Shown here: piece after piece, positions 8,175 through 16,291 of the stretch
How the letters are laid out: each line of letters opens with the position of its first letter
Position numbering within the stretch: position 1 is the stretch's first letter
Assembly: GCF_004363725.1 (NCBI RefSeq)
Contig: NZ_SNZF01000002.1
Location: forward strand, 1-64,000
Source of the DNA: Aquamicrobium defluvii
Lineage (GTDB): Bacteria > Pseudomonadota > Alphaproteobacteria > Rhizobiales > Rhizobiaceae
DNA length: 64,000 nucleotides
Reading direction: 5' to 3'
Translations under genes and position numbers: made by a program
The notes under the pieces: model-generated
What the model was told of the DNA's origin: nothing
Seen by the model: the letters and a program-made list of their open reading frames with translations, nothing else
The model's database searches: none

Positions 8175-10126
8175 GCCGCCACCTCCAGCCTGCCCGTTTC
8201 AACGGTCGCTGCATCGGTTATCTTCACCCGCGCCGAAATAACGCCCTTGCGGCCATCCTCGAAGGTCACTTCCGTCGAGATGTCGGCGGCCTCGGCACCG
8301 TTGTAGAGCGCATCGACCAGCGGCTTGTAGCGCTCGGCGATGAAGCCGCGCCGCACCTTCTGGGTGCGGGTCATCTCGCCGTCGTCGGCATCAAGCTCCT
8401 TGTGCAGGATGAGGAAGCGGCGGATCTGGGCGGCGGCCATGCGCGGCTCGGCGGCAAGCGCCCGGTTCACCTCGGCCACATGCCCGGCGCAGATGGCGTA
8501 GACCTCGGGGCGCTGCGCCAGTTCCTGATAGGATGCATAGGGAATGTTGTTGCGCTCGGCCCAGTTGCCCACCGCCGTCAGGTCGATGTTGAGCATGCAG
8601 GTGACGAAGTCGCTGTCCTGCCCGAACGCCACCGCTTCCTTGATGTTGGGGAAGAACTTCAGCTTGTTCTCGATGTATTTCGGGGCAAACATAGCCCCCG
8701 AACGCAGCCGGCCGACGTCCTTCGCACGGTCGATGATGGTGAGGTGGCCGTCCTCGTCGAAGAACCCGGCATCGCCCGTGCGCACATAGCCCTCCGGCGT
8801 GACCGTCTCGGCGGTACGCTCCTCGTCCTTGTAGTAGCCGATGAACTGGCCGGGCGAGCGGTAGAGCACCTCGCCCTCCTCGGTGATGCGGATATCGACG
8901 TTGGGCGTCGCCAGCCCGACCGTGCCGACCCGGATATGGCCGTCGGGATGGGCGGTGACATAGAGGAAGGCTTCGGTCTGGCCGTAAAGCTGCTTCAGGT
9001 TGATGCCGAGCGAGCGGTAGAAGGAAAAGAGGTCGGGCCCGATCGCCTCGCCGGCGGTATAGGCCACGCGGATGCGGGAGAAGCCGAGCACGTTCTTCAG
9101 CGGCGCATAGACCAGCAGATTGCCGAGCCCATAGCCGAGACGCGCGGTGAGCGGCACCTTGTCGCCATCGAGGATCTTCTCGCCCCAGCGGCGGGCGAGG
9201 CCGATGAAGTAATCGAACATGCGCCGCTTCAGCGCTCCGGCATCCTCCATGCGGATGGTGACGCGGGTGAGCAGCGCCTCGAACACGCGTGGCGGCGCGA
9301 AATAGAAGGTCGGCCCGATCTCCTGAAGGTTCGTCTCGACCGTCTCCCGGCTTTCGGGACAGGCCACGCAGAAACCCGACACCAGCGATTGCGCATAGTT
9401 GAGATAGTGGTCGCCCACCCAGGCCAGCGGCAGATAGGCCAGAACCTCGTCGCGGTCGGTCAGCTTGTCGAACGCCACGGTGTCGCGCGCCGCCGCGATG
9501 GAGCGACCGGCCGACAGGAGCACGCCCTTGGAACGGCCGGTGGTGCCGGAGGTGTAGAGAATGATGGAGATGTCGTCGCCGTTGCCGCGATCGCGCTCGG
9601 CATCGATGGCAGCCGCCACCGCCGGATCCGACGCGAGCAGCGTGCGTCCCTTTTCGATGATGCCGGAAACCGCATGCAGGCGGCTATGGTCGTAGTCGCG
9701 CAGGCCGCGCGGCTCGTCGTAGAGAACGACGCGCAGCTTCGGCACCTGATCCTGGATCGCCAGCAGCTTGTCGACCTGTTCCTGATCCTGCACGACCGCG
9801 AAGCCGACCTCGGCGTGACCGAGCACATAGGCCATCTCGTCGGCGACGGCGTCGGCATAGACTGGCACCGGAATGGCGCCGAGCCATTGCGCCGCGAGTA
9901 TGGTCCAGTACATGGCCGGGCGGTTCTCGCCGATCACGGCCACGGTCGCGCCGCGTTCGAGGCCGAGGTCGCGCAGACCCGCCGCATAGGCACGGATGGT
10001 TTCGGCCATCTCGCGCCATGTCCATGTGTGCCAGATACCCAGATCCTTGTGCCGCATCGCGGGACGGTCAGGCCGCACACGAGCGTGCTCGCACAAGAGC
10101 TTGGCGAACGTATCGAGCATTGGCAT
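8171..10126 (-). CDS. Long-chain-type acyl-CoA synthetase (AMP-forming)
   Basis: 651 residues of the ANL superfamily, FACS branch. It carries the P-loop-like YTSGTTGRSKG (about 191-201), YGQTEAFLYVT (A5 motif region), YVRTGDAGFFDEDGHL (A7) and IIDRAKDVGRLRSGAMFAPKYIEN (A8 hinge), ending with the lid domain. The start is placed at MPMLDTF because AGGGAGTG lies just upstream; a longer open frame has no support. It would form acyl-CoA from a fatty or other carboxylic acid. As first gene of the importer operon it could trap an imported acid as its CoA ester (inference). Confidence 0.87.
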   Translation of the reverse strand: MPMLDTFAKLLCEHARVRPDRPAMRHKDLGIWHTWTWREMAETIRAYAAGLRDLGLERGATVAVIGENRPAMYWTILAAQWLGAIPVPVYADAVADEMAYVLGHAEVGFAVVQDQEQVDKLLAIQDQVPKLRVVLYDEPRGLRDYDHSRLHAVSGIIEKGRTLLASDPAVAAAIDAERDRGNGDDISIILYTSGTTGRSKGVLLSAGRSIAAARDTVAFDKLTDRDEVLAYLPLAWVGDHYLNYAQSLVSGFCVACPESRETVETNLQEIGPTFYFAPPRVFEALLTRVTIRMEDAGALKRRMFDYFIGLARRWGEKILDGDKVPLTARLGYGLGNLLVYAPLKNVLGFSRIRVAYTAGEAIGPDLFSFYRSLGINLKQLYGQTEAFLYVTAHPDGHIRVGTVGLATPNVDIRITEEGEVLYRSPGQFIGYYKDEERTAETVTPEGYVRTGDAGFFDEDGHLTIIDRAKDVGRLRSGAMFAPKYIENKLKFFPNIKEAVAFGQDSDFVTCMLNIDLTAVGNWAERNNIPYASYQELAQRPEVYAICAGHVAEVNRALAAEPRMAAAQIRRFLILHKELDADDGEMTRTQKVRRGFIAERYKPLVDALYNGAEAADISTEVTFEDGRKGVISARVKITDAATVETGRLEVAA

Positions 10127-10281
10127 CTCACTCCCTGGTGCCAAAGCAACTCCTCCCGTTATTGGACACCGGTGTTGGTCCCGGCTTGCTGGACGGAGAT
10201 TGCAGATGTGGCCGCCCCTTTTCAACTTCCGCCTTGACAGACAGGAAGCCTTGTTGAATGTAATCTCACGAGGTTCTCTTT

Positions 10282-10316
10282 GCCTATTGGCAATAAGGCG
10301 AATCCGGGATTCGCCT
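10282..10316. promoter_or_regulatory. Two abutting palindromes upstream of the importer operon
   Basis: AGGCGAATCC-G-GGATTCGCCT (10296-10316) is a perfect 10 bp inverted repeat. It abuts GCCTATTG/CAATAAGGC (10282-10299), a near-perfect inverted repeat. They lie in the 210 bp between the Crp/Fnr gene and the first operon gene. The larger stem, followed on the minus strand by TTATTG, might end transcription of the regulator gene; alternatively the pair could be operators for the downstream operon. Neither matches the usual TTGAT-N4-ATCAA Fnr box. Confidence 0.4.
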
Positions 10317-10336
10317 AACCCCTTGCATATCCGGGC

Positions 10337-11011
10337 TTATTCGCCGTAGTAGCGCAGCCTCTCCAGGTCGAGGATCGTGACCCCGCCGCCCTCGTTGCGC
10401 AGCAGGCCGGCTTTTTCCAGTTCCTGCAGAACGCGATTGGCGACGGGTCGCGACACGCCGGCCAGCAGACCGATCTCTTCCTGGCTGATGTCGATATGCG
10501 AGCCCATGAACGGGCTGATCACCGGATTGAAAAGCGACGCCAGACTGCGCGCCACACGGCCGGCCGAATCAAGTGTGCGGTCATGCTCGACCTGCGCGAT
10601 GAACTGGCCGAGCCGCTCGTTGATGAGCCGCACCAGAAGCCGGTCGAAGGCGACGCTGTTCTCGTAAAGCCAGTGAAACGTCGCGCGGTTGAGAAGGGCG
10701 ACCTGCGTGCGCCTCAGTGCCAGAACGTCATACTGGCGCGGCTCGTCCTTGAGCAGCGACCCCTCCCCGAACCAGCAGCTCGGCGGCAGGCCGGCATAGG
10801 TTACAGCCTTGCCGGACGTGGTGATGGAACCCAACCGCAGCAAACCGGTGACCACCCCGGTCCAGTTGTCGATGCGGTCGCCGCGATGGATGAGATAGGC
10901 GCCGGCCTCGACGGTGCGCAAGGTGATGCCGCGCCGGGCGCGCTCCTGCTCGTCGCGCGGCAATTCCTGCGCCCAGAACACCGACGTCAGAAATTGCTCC
11001 TCGCTGATCAT
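10337..11011 (-). CDS. Crp/Fnr-family transcriptional regulator
   Basis: 224 residues. An N-terminal cyclic-nucleotide-binding-type beta-roll (about 25-120) is followed by a long dimer helix and a winged helix-turn-helix DISQEEIGLLAGVSRPVANRVLQELEKAGLL (about 174-204). It has no cluster of N-terminal cysteines as in Fnr, and no clear cAMP pocket E-x-x-RSA, so the effector is unknown. ATG is preceded by GGAG at 5 nt. It is co-oriented with the importer operon 210 bp downstream and divergent from the DUF2218-tetR pair; it may control the operon, but this is inferred from position only. Confidence 0.85.
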   Translation of the reverse strand: MISEEQFLTSVFWAQELPRDEQERARRGITLRTVEAGAYLIHRGDRIDNWTGVVTGLLRLGSITTSGKAVTYAGLPPSCWFGEGSLLKDEPRQYDVLALRRTQVALLNRATFHWLYENSVAFDRLLVRLINERLGQFIAQVEHDRTLDSAGRVARSLASLFNPVISPFMGSHIDISQEEIGLLAGVSRPVANRVLQELEKAGLLRNEGGGVTILDLERLRYYGE

Positions 11012-11104
11012 GCACGCTCCCGACTATTACCTGAAAGATGCGCGTATCATGAGCGCGCGGCAATAGTCATCTTCGACGAATGGATTGAAGCGGCGGCAGA
11101 ATGC

Positions 11105-11118
11105 ATTACGTACGTATT
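11105..11118. promoter_or_regulatory. Putative TetR operator upstream of DUF2218-tetR
   Basis: ATTACGTACGTATT contains the perfect palindrome TACGTACGTA. Nearly the same 14-mer (12 of 14 identical) lies 31 bp upstream of the efflux-pump gene, on the other side of tetR. A shared palindrome flanking a TetR gene and its neighbouring transporter is the usual arrangement for an autoregulated repressor. Seen: both sites; inferred: the binding protein. Confidence 0.6.
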
Positions 11119-11161
11119 TATTGGGGGATACCGATTGCTCACGACCGAAGAAAGGCCCTTC

Positions 11162-11443
11162 ATGCCCACATCCAAGGCAAGCGTAGCCACCGGGAACGCC
11201 AGCCGCTATCTCCAGCAACTGTGCAGGCACTGGTCCCACCGTTTCGAGGTGAGTTTCGATCCGCAGCAGGGCCGCATCGGGTTCGGCGAGGGCGAGGCGA
11301 TTGAACTGACCGCCCGGCCCGACACGCTCGACATCGCCATCGAAGCCGGCGACCCGGCCCGCCTGCCGGAACTGAACAAGGTCGTCGAGGCCCATATCGT
11401 GCGCTACGCGTTCCGCGAGACGCTCGAATTCAACTGGAGCTGA
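11162..11443 (+). CDS. DUF2218 family protein
   Basis: 93 residues: RYLQQLCRHWSHRFEVSF near the N-terminus, then GRIGFGEG, a run of beta-type sequence and the C-terminal HIVRYAFRE-LEFNW that marks DUF2218. Small cytoplasmic protein of unknown role, often found beside TetR regulators or siderophore/transport genes. The ATG follows a weak site (AAAGGCCC). It heads a two-gene unit with tetR, 10 bp apart, behind a palindrome that is probably the TetR operator, so it is likely repressed together with tetR and the efflux pump. Confidence 0.8.
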   Translation: MPTSKASVATGNASRYLQQLCRHWSHRFEVSFDPQQGRIGFGEGEAIELTARPDTLDIAIEAGDPARLPELNKVVEAHIVRYAFRETLEFNWS

Positions 11444-11453
11444 CGGCTGCGCT

Positions 11454-12014
11454 GTGTCCCGCCGCAAGAAAATCGACCGAGACAAACTCCTCGACCTAGC
11501 CGAGGCGATCGTGCGCGAACGCGGCGCCGCCGCATTGACGGTCGCGGCGCTCGCCCGGGCGGCGGGCATCACCAATGGCGGCGTTCAATACAGCTTCGCC
11601 ACCAAGGAACACCTGCTGACGGCGATGTATGACCGGTGGGCCGAGGAGTACGACACCAGGGTTGCCGCGCTGGCCGGCGACAATGCCGACCGGCGCGCAA
11701 TTCTGCGTGCGCAGATCATTGTCGCGCGCGAGGAAGAACACGATCCGGTCTCGCGCGACCGCACGGCCGTGATGATGGCCGTGCTGATGCAGTCTCCCGA
11801 GCAGCTCGAACGCTATCGCAAGGATTGCACCCAACGCCTCGATGGCCTCGATTTCAGCCGCCAGGAGGACCGCCGCCTGCTGCTGGCGCTGATGGCAATG
11901 GAAGGCGCCTTCATCATGCGCGGCTTCGGCTTCATGAGCTTCAGCGAAGACGCCTGGAAGGGGCTCGACAGGGAAATCGACGAACTTCTTGGGGAATCCG
12001 GCAAGGAATCCTGA
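11454..12014 (+). CDS. TetR-family repressor, probable regulator of the adjacent efflux pump
   Basis: 186 residues with GTG start. The N-terminal helix-turn-helix is LTVAALARAAGITNGGVQYSFATKEHLLTAMYDRW (about 28-62), which fits TetR/AcrR; the rest is an all-helical ligand domain of normal length. Near-identical palindromes lie upstream of its own transcription unit and upstream of the efflux gene that follows. The arrangement resembles the smvR-smvA repressor/pump pair, although those are divergent. The effector is unknown, perhaps cationic antiseptics if the parallel holds. Confidence 0.85.
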   Translation: MSRRKKIDRDKLLDLAEAIVRERGAAALTVAALARAAGITNGGVQYSFATKEHLLTAMYDRWAEEYDTRVAALAGDNADRRAILRAQIIVAREEEHDPVSRDRTAVMMAVLMQSPEQLERYRKDCTQRLDGLDFSRQEDRRLLLALMAMEGAFIMRGFGFMSFSEDAWKGLDREIDELLGESGKES

Positions 12015-12052
12015 TTTTCGCCAAAATCGGATTCGACGTGGAACCTAGTATA

Positions 12053-12066
12053 AATACATACGTATT
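12053..12066. promoter_or_regulatory. Putative TetR operator upstream of the MFS pump
   Basis: AATACATACGTATT, a 14 bp palindrome with one mismatched pair, placed 31 bp upstream of the efflux-pump start codon where it would overlap a promoter. Same motif as the site upstream of DUF2218-tetR; the joint consensus is A-(A/T)-TAC-(A/G)-TACGTATT. Confidence 0.6.
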
Positions 12067-12096
12067 GAATTATTGAATCGAAAGCCAAGGTGTCCC

Positions 12097-13599
12097 ATGC
12101 CCTCCCGGTGGATCGTACTCGCCATCGTTTCCAGCGCCCTGTTCATGATCAGCATAGACATGACGGTGCTGCATACGGCGCTGCCCGGCATCGTCCACGA
12201 CCTCGATGCGACCAACGCGCAGAAGCTGTGGATGATCAATGCCTATTCGCTGGTGATGGCGGGCCTGTTGCCGGGCTTCGGAACGCTGGGCGACCGCATC
12301 GGCCACCGGCGCGTGTTCACATGGGGGCTGGTCGTCTTCGGCGCCGCCTCGCTTGCCGCGGCCTTTGCGCCGGATGCCGGCCTTCTGATTGCAGCGCGTT
12401 CCCTGCTCGCCGTCGGCGCGGCGATGATGATGCCGGCCACGATCTCGCTCATACGCCTCACCTTCCCGCAGGATCGCGAGCGCGCCATCGCCATCGGTGT
12501 CTGGGGCTCCATCGCATCCGGCGCGGCGGCCATCGGACCGCTGATCGGCGGGGCGCTGCTGGCGCATTTCTGGTGGGGATCGGTGTTCCTCATCAACGTG
12601 CCCGTGGTGCTGGCCGCCCTCGTCATGACGCGCGTTTATGTGCCCGACCATCCCGGCAACCCGCAGCGTCACTGGGATCTGTGGACATCCGGCCTCGCCA
12701 CCATCGCGCTCATCGGCATCATCTATGCGCTCAAGGAGGCGATGAAGCCGGAGGCCGACATGGGGCATGCGCTGATCGCCGCGGCTGTGGGCACGCTGTT
12801 CGGCTGGCTGTTCCTTCGCCGGCAGAGGGGCCTGCCCTCGCCGCTGATCGATTTCACGCTGTTTTGCAATGCCCGCTTCGCCGTCGGCACGGTGGCAGCG
12901 CTTGTCGCCAGCCTCGCGCTGATGGGCGTCGAGTTCGTGTTCAGCCAGCAATTGCAGCTCTCGCGCGGCTACACGCCCCTTCAGGCGGGCCTGTTCCTGC
13001 TGCCGATCGCCGTGGCTGCGGTCCTGGCCGGCCCTCTCGTGGGCGCGGTGCTGATGCGGGCCGGGGTCGAGCGCATGCTGGCCATCACGATGGCCATGAC
13101 CGCGCTCGGACTCGGCCTGCTTACCCTGTCCGTCGATGCGCCGCTTGCGTGGAGGGCCACGGTGCTTGCCATACTGGGCTTCGGCGCCGGCGGGGCCATG
13201 TCTGTGGCATCGACCGCCATCATGATCAGCGCGCCCGAAGACCGGGCAGGCATGGCAGGGTCGATCGAATCGGTCGCCTATGAGCTTGGCGGCACTCTGG
13301 GGGTCGCCATACTGGGCAGCCTTCTGGCGTCGATCTACACATTCACGCTGGCCGTGCCGCCGGACGCCTCCGCCCCGGCGCTCGTTTTCGACAGCATAGA
13401 CCAGGCATTGCTTGCGTCCGAATCCATGGCGCCAGAGGCGGCCGCGGGGCTGATCGAGGCCGCACGGGCAGCCTTCGACCGGGGAGCTCTGGCCAGCTAC
13501 GTTCTGGCGACGGTCGTCGTCGCAGCACTCGCCGTGGCGATCGGGTTCATGGCGGGACGGAAAAGGAACAGCGCCACTTCCGTTTCCGGCCCGGCATGA
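12097..13599 (+). CDS. DHA2-family MFS multidrug efflux transporter (SmvA-like)
   Basis: 500 residues with about 14 membrane spans. DHA2 hallmarks are FMISIDMTVLHTALPGI in span 1 (the D-x-T-(V/I)-x--ALP motif C-like region), GDRIGHRRVF (motif A, loop 2-3), and GPLIGGALLAHFWWGSVFLINVP (motif C of spans 5-6). The ATG has AAGG about 6 nt upstream; a TTG 24 nt earlier is possible but weaker. Closest in layout to SmvA/EmrB-type proton-driven exporters of quaternary cations and dyes. It lies 82 bp after tetR behind the shared palindromic operator. Confidence 0.87.
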   Translation: MPSRWIVLAIVSSALFMISIDMTVLHTALPGIVHDLDATNAQKLWMINAYSLVMAGLLPGFGTLGDRIGHRRVFTWGLVVFGAASLAAAFAPDAGLLIAARSLLAVGAAMMMPATISLIRLTFPQDRERAIAIGVWGSIASGAAAIGPLIGGALLAHFWWGSVFLINVPVVLAALVMTRVYVPDHPGNPQRHWDLWTSGLATIALIGIIYALKEAMKPEADMGHALIAAAVGTLFGWLFLRRQRGLPSPLIDFTLFCNARFAVGTVAALVASLALMGVEFVFSQQLQLSRGYTPLQAGLFLLPIAVAAVLAGPLVGAVLMRAGVERMLAITMAMTALGLGLLTLSVDAPLAWRATVLAILGFGAGGAMSVASTAIMISAPEDRAGMAGSIESVAYELGGTLGVAILGSLLASIYTFTLAVPPDASAPALVFDSIDQALLASESMAPEAAAGLIEAARAAFDRGALASYVLATVVVAALAVAIGFMAGRKRNSATSVSGPA

Positions 13600-13656
13600 G
13601 GCCGGCGGACAAGCGTTCCGGACCCTATTCACCGCTCCGTCTTGCGCACACCCGCT

Positions 13657-13678
13657 GCCGCCGCATTTATGCGGCGGC
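13657..13678. other. GC-rich hairpin between the MFS gene and argB
   Basis: A perfect 10 bp stem, GCCGCCGCAT and ATGCGGCGGC, with a 2 nt loop. It lies 57 bp after the pump's stop and 68 bp before argB. No U-rich tail follows, so if it ends transcription it does so inefficiently. It could instead be part of the argB leader. Confidence 0.35.
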
Positions 13679-13745
13679 GGGAGATTTCACTTCCCCCAAA
13701 AATGTCCTAAGACGCCCCAACCTCTCCAGATACGGGATTTGAGCG

Positions 13746-14639
13746 ATGACGGAACAGGACGCCAGCGCCGAGATGCAGGCAGCGCTTCTCTCCAGGGCGT
13801 TGCCCTACATGCAGCGCTACGAGAACAAGACGGTGGTGGTGAAATATGGCGGCCATGCCATGGGCGACACGGAGCTTGGCCGCGCCTTCGCCCGCGACAT
13901 CGCCCTGCTCAAGCAGTCGGGCGTCAATCCCATCGTCGTGCACGGGGGCGGCCCGCAGATCGGCTCGATGCTGGAGCGGATGGGCATCGAATCCAAGTTC
14001 GAGGGCGGCCTGCGCGTCACCGACCAGAAGACGGTCGAGATCGTGGAGATGGTGCTGGCCGGCTCCATCAACAAGGAGATCGTGGCGCTCATCAACGCAG
14101 AGGGCGAATGGGCCATCGGTCTTTGCGGCAAAGACGGCAACATGGTGTTCGCCCAGAAAGCCCGCAAGACGGTCAAGGATCCGGATTCCAATATAGAGCG
14201 CGTTCTCGACCTCGGCTTCGTCGGCGAGCCGGTGGAAGTCGACCGCACGCTGCTCGACCTGCTGGCGCGCTCCGAGATGATCCCGGTCATCGCCCCGGTG
14301 GCTCCCGGCCGCGACGGCCATACCTACAACATCAATGCCGACACGTTTGCAGGCGCGATCGCCGGTGCGCTGAACGCCAAGCGCCTGCTGTTCCTGACCG
14401 ATGTTCCCGGCGTCCTCGACAAGGACAGGAGGCTGATCGACGAGCTGACGGTGTCGCAGGCGCGCAAGCTGATTGGCGACGGCACCATTTCGGGCGGCAT
14501 GATCCCCAAGGTCGAGACCTGCATCGAGGCCATAGAGCGCGGCGTGGAAGGCGTCGTCATCCTCAACGGCAAGACCCCGCATTCGGTGCTGCTCGAACTG
14601 TTCACCGAGCACGGCGCCGGAACGCTGATCGTTCCCTGA
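13746..14639 (+). CDS. argB: Acetylglutamate kinase
   Basis: 297 residues of the amino-acid kinase family. [11 protein letters not shown] (about 30-40) is the phosphate-binding lysine segment, [15 protein letters not shown] (62-76) the substrate loop, and [16 protein letters not shown] the conserved C-domain signature. [11 protein letters not shown] near residue 255 carries the catalytic lysine. It phosphorylates N-acetylglutamate, the second step of arginine synthesis, in the cytosol. Length matches the family. It stands alone here, with a diguanylate cyclase convergent to it, 26 bp away. Confidence 0.97.
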   Translation: MTEQDASAEMQAALLSRALPYMQRYENKTVVVKYGGHAMGDTELGRAFARDIALLKQSGVNPIVVHGGGPQIGSMLERMGIESKFEGGLRVTDQKTVEIVEMVLAGSINKEIVALINAEGEWAIGLCGKDGNMVFAQKARKTVKDPDSNIERVLDLGFVGEPVEVDRTLLDLLARSEMIPVIAPVAPGRDGHTYNINADTFAGAIAGALNAKRLLFLTDVPGVLDKDRRLIDELTVSQARKLIGDGTISGGMIPKVETCIEAIERGVEGVVILNGKTPHSVLLELFTEHGAGTLIVP

Positions 14640-14665
14640 GCCTGAAGACGACCGCGGGCGGCCGC

Positions 14666-15433
14666 TCAGGCGGCCTCCGTGTCCCTCTTGTCGCTGCCGA
14701 AGATGACCAGATTGCGCCCCCGGTTCTTGGCCTCGTAGAGCCGGCGGTCGGCGCTGCGCATGAGTTCCGACACGGTCGCGCCCGGCTCGCATATGGTGCC
14801 GCCGATCGACACTGTGAGCGGGACGATGCGGTCGCCTTCGACCCTGAACCGGATCATCTCCACCTGCTGGCGGATGCGCTCGGCCACGCGGGCCGCCTCG
14901 TGCTCGTTTGCCCCGACCAGGAACGCTCCGAATTCCTCGCCGCCGATGCGGCCCAGGACATCGCCGGCGCGCACGCCGCCGCGCAGCGCGCCGGCGATCT
15001 GGAGCAGCGCCTCGTCTCCCGCAAGATGGCCGAAACGGTCGTTGATGGACTTGAAATGATCGGCGTCGATGATGAGCAGGGCCCCGGAATCGGTCTTGCG
15101 CCGCGAGCGCTCCAGAACGCCGAAGAAGCTTTCGCGATTGAGCATGCCGGTCATGTCGTCATGGCGTGCCTTTTCCGCCAGCCGCCGGTGGGCGGCTGCA
15201 AGCTGCGCATGAGCGCGCGACAGATCGCGATGCGCCGCCTGCAACCTGTCGTTCTGCCAGAACATATAGGCGCTGGCCGGCCAGGCGATGACGAGCGGAC
15301 ACGCGATGCACATGAGCAGGCCCAGTCCTCCGATGGAATCGCCGAAGAACGACAGGATCATCATGACAAGCAGCACGGAGCTGGCCGCCGATGCGACCGC
15401 CACCCAGAATGCCTTGAAGATCGCACGCGCCAT
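14666..15433 (-). CDS. Membrane-anchored diguanylate cyclase (GGDEF domain)
   Basis: 255 residues. Two membrane spans at about 4-26 and 31-58 form a short hairpin anchor, followed by a coiled segment (QAAHRDLSRAHAQLAAAHRRLAEK) and a GGDEF domain with active-site GGEEF (164-168). An RAGD inhibitory (I-site) motif sits five residues before GGEEF, so product inhibition by cyclic-di-GMP is expected. There is no periplasmic sensor domain. The ATG start (MARAIF) follows GGGGGTTGAG; a TTG 33 nt upstream is possible. It is divergent from the HAD nucleotidase gene. Confidence 0.88.
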   Translation of the reverse strand: MARAIFKAFWVAVASAASSVLLVMMILSFFGDSIGGLGLLMCIACPLVIAWPASAYMFWQNDRLQAAHRDLSRAHAQLAAAHRRLAEKARHDDMTGMLNRESFFGVLERSRRKTDSGALLIIDADHFKSINDRFGHLAGDEALLQIAGALRGGVRAGDVLGRIGGEEFGAFLVGANEHEAARVAERIRQQVEMIRFRVEGDRIVPLTVSIGGTICEPGATVSELMRSADRRLYEAKNRGRNLVIFGSDKRDTEAA

Positions 15434-15586
15434 ACTCAACCCCCGGTCGCACCCACTATGCCGCAAAACCTGAAATTTGCGTTTCCTGGCGACAAAAAAC
15501 TTCAGCCCTGCCGCTATGGACCTGAACCTGCCTGAACAGGCGATGAATAAGAAGCCATAACGAGATTTTCATGCAATAAGCCCGCC

Positions 15587-16291
15587 ATGACACAGACGCC
15601 CGACGCCTCCCGATTCGCCCATGTCACCGACTGGGTCTTCGACCTCGACAACACGCTCTACCCGCACCATACGAATCTGTTTTCGCAGATCGACGTACGC
15701 ATGACCGCCTATGTCTCGGAGTTGCTGACGCTCTCGCGCGAGGATGCGCGCGCATTGCAGAAGGAACTCTACCGCGAACATGGCACCACGCTCAACGGGC
15801 TGATGAAGCGTTACGGCATCGATCCGGACGACTTCCTCATGAAGGTCCATGACATCGACTATTCGTGGCTGGTGCCCGACCCGGTTCTGGGGGCCGCCAT
15901 CCATCAGCTTCCGGGCCGCCGTTTCATCTTCACCAATGGCGACCGCACGCATGCGGAGCGCGCCGCGCGCCAGCTCGGCATTCTCGACCATTTCGACGAT
16001 ATCTTCGACATCGTCGCGGCGGACCTGACGCCGAAGCCTTCGCATGCGACCTACGAAAAATTCACCACGCTGCATTCCGTCATCGGAACGAATGCCGTGA
16101 TGTTCGAGGATATCGCCCGCAACCTTGCGGTTCCGAAGAAGATGGGAATGACGACGGTTCTCGTCGTCCCCAACAATTTCGAGCCGACCTTCTCCGAAAT
16201 CTGGGAAAGCGATCCCGACCATGAGGACGACGTCGACTACGTGACCGACGACCTCGCCGGATTTCTGGGAAGAATAGTTGCGGACAGATAG
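15587..16291 (+). CDS. Pyrimidine 5'-nucleotidase-like HAD hydrolase
   Basis: 234 residues. HAD motif I is VFDLDNTLYP (nucleophile Asp19, acid Asp21), motif II FIFTNGDR, motif III region KPSHATYEKF, and motif IV MFEDIARNL. The DLDNTLY form and helical cap match the SDT1/PYN-type pyrimidine 5'-nucleotidases common next to dapD in rhizobia. It should dephosphorylate small phosphate monoesters, probably UMP or CMP, in the cytosol. It overlaps the start of the DUF817 gene by 14 bp, which suggests coupled translation. Confidence 0.85.
   Translation: MTQTPDASRFAHVTDWVFDLDNTLYPHHTNLFSQIDVRMTAYVSELLTLSREDARALQKELYREHGTTLNGLMKRYGIDPDDFLMKVHDIDYSWLVPDPVLGAAIHQLPGRRFIFTNGDRTHAERAARQLGILDHFDDIFDIVAADLTPKPSHATYEKFTTLHSVIGTNAVMFEDIARNLAVPKKMGMTTVLVVPNNFEPTFSEIWESDPDHEDDVDYVTDDLAGFLGRIVADR

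Noticed and set aside
8402..10237. 611-codon plus-strand frame opposite the acyl-CoA synthetase
   Set aside because: Pure antisense frame of a high-G+C gene; no start signal or recognisable domain.
12070..13632. 520-codon minus-strand frame opposite the MFS pump
   Set aside because: Antisense shadow rich in Arg/His/Gly; the plus strand encodes a clear 14-span transporter.
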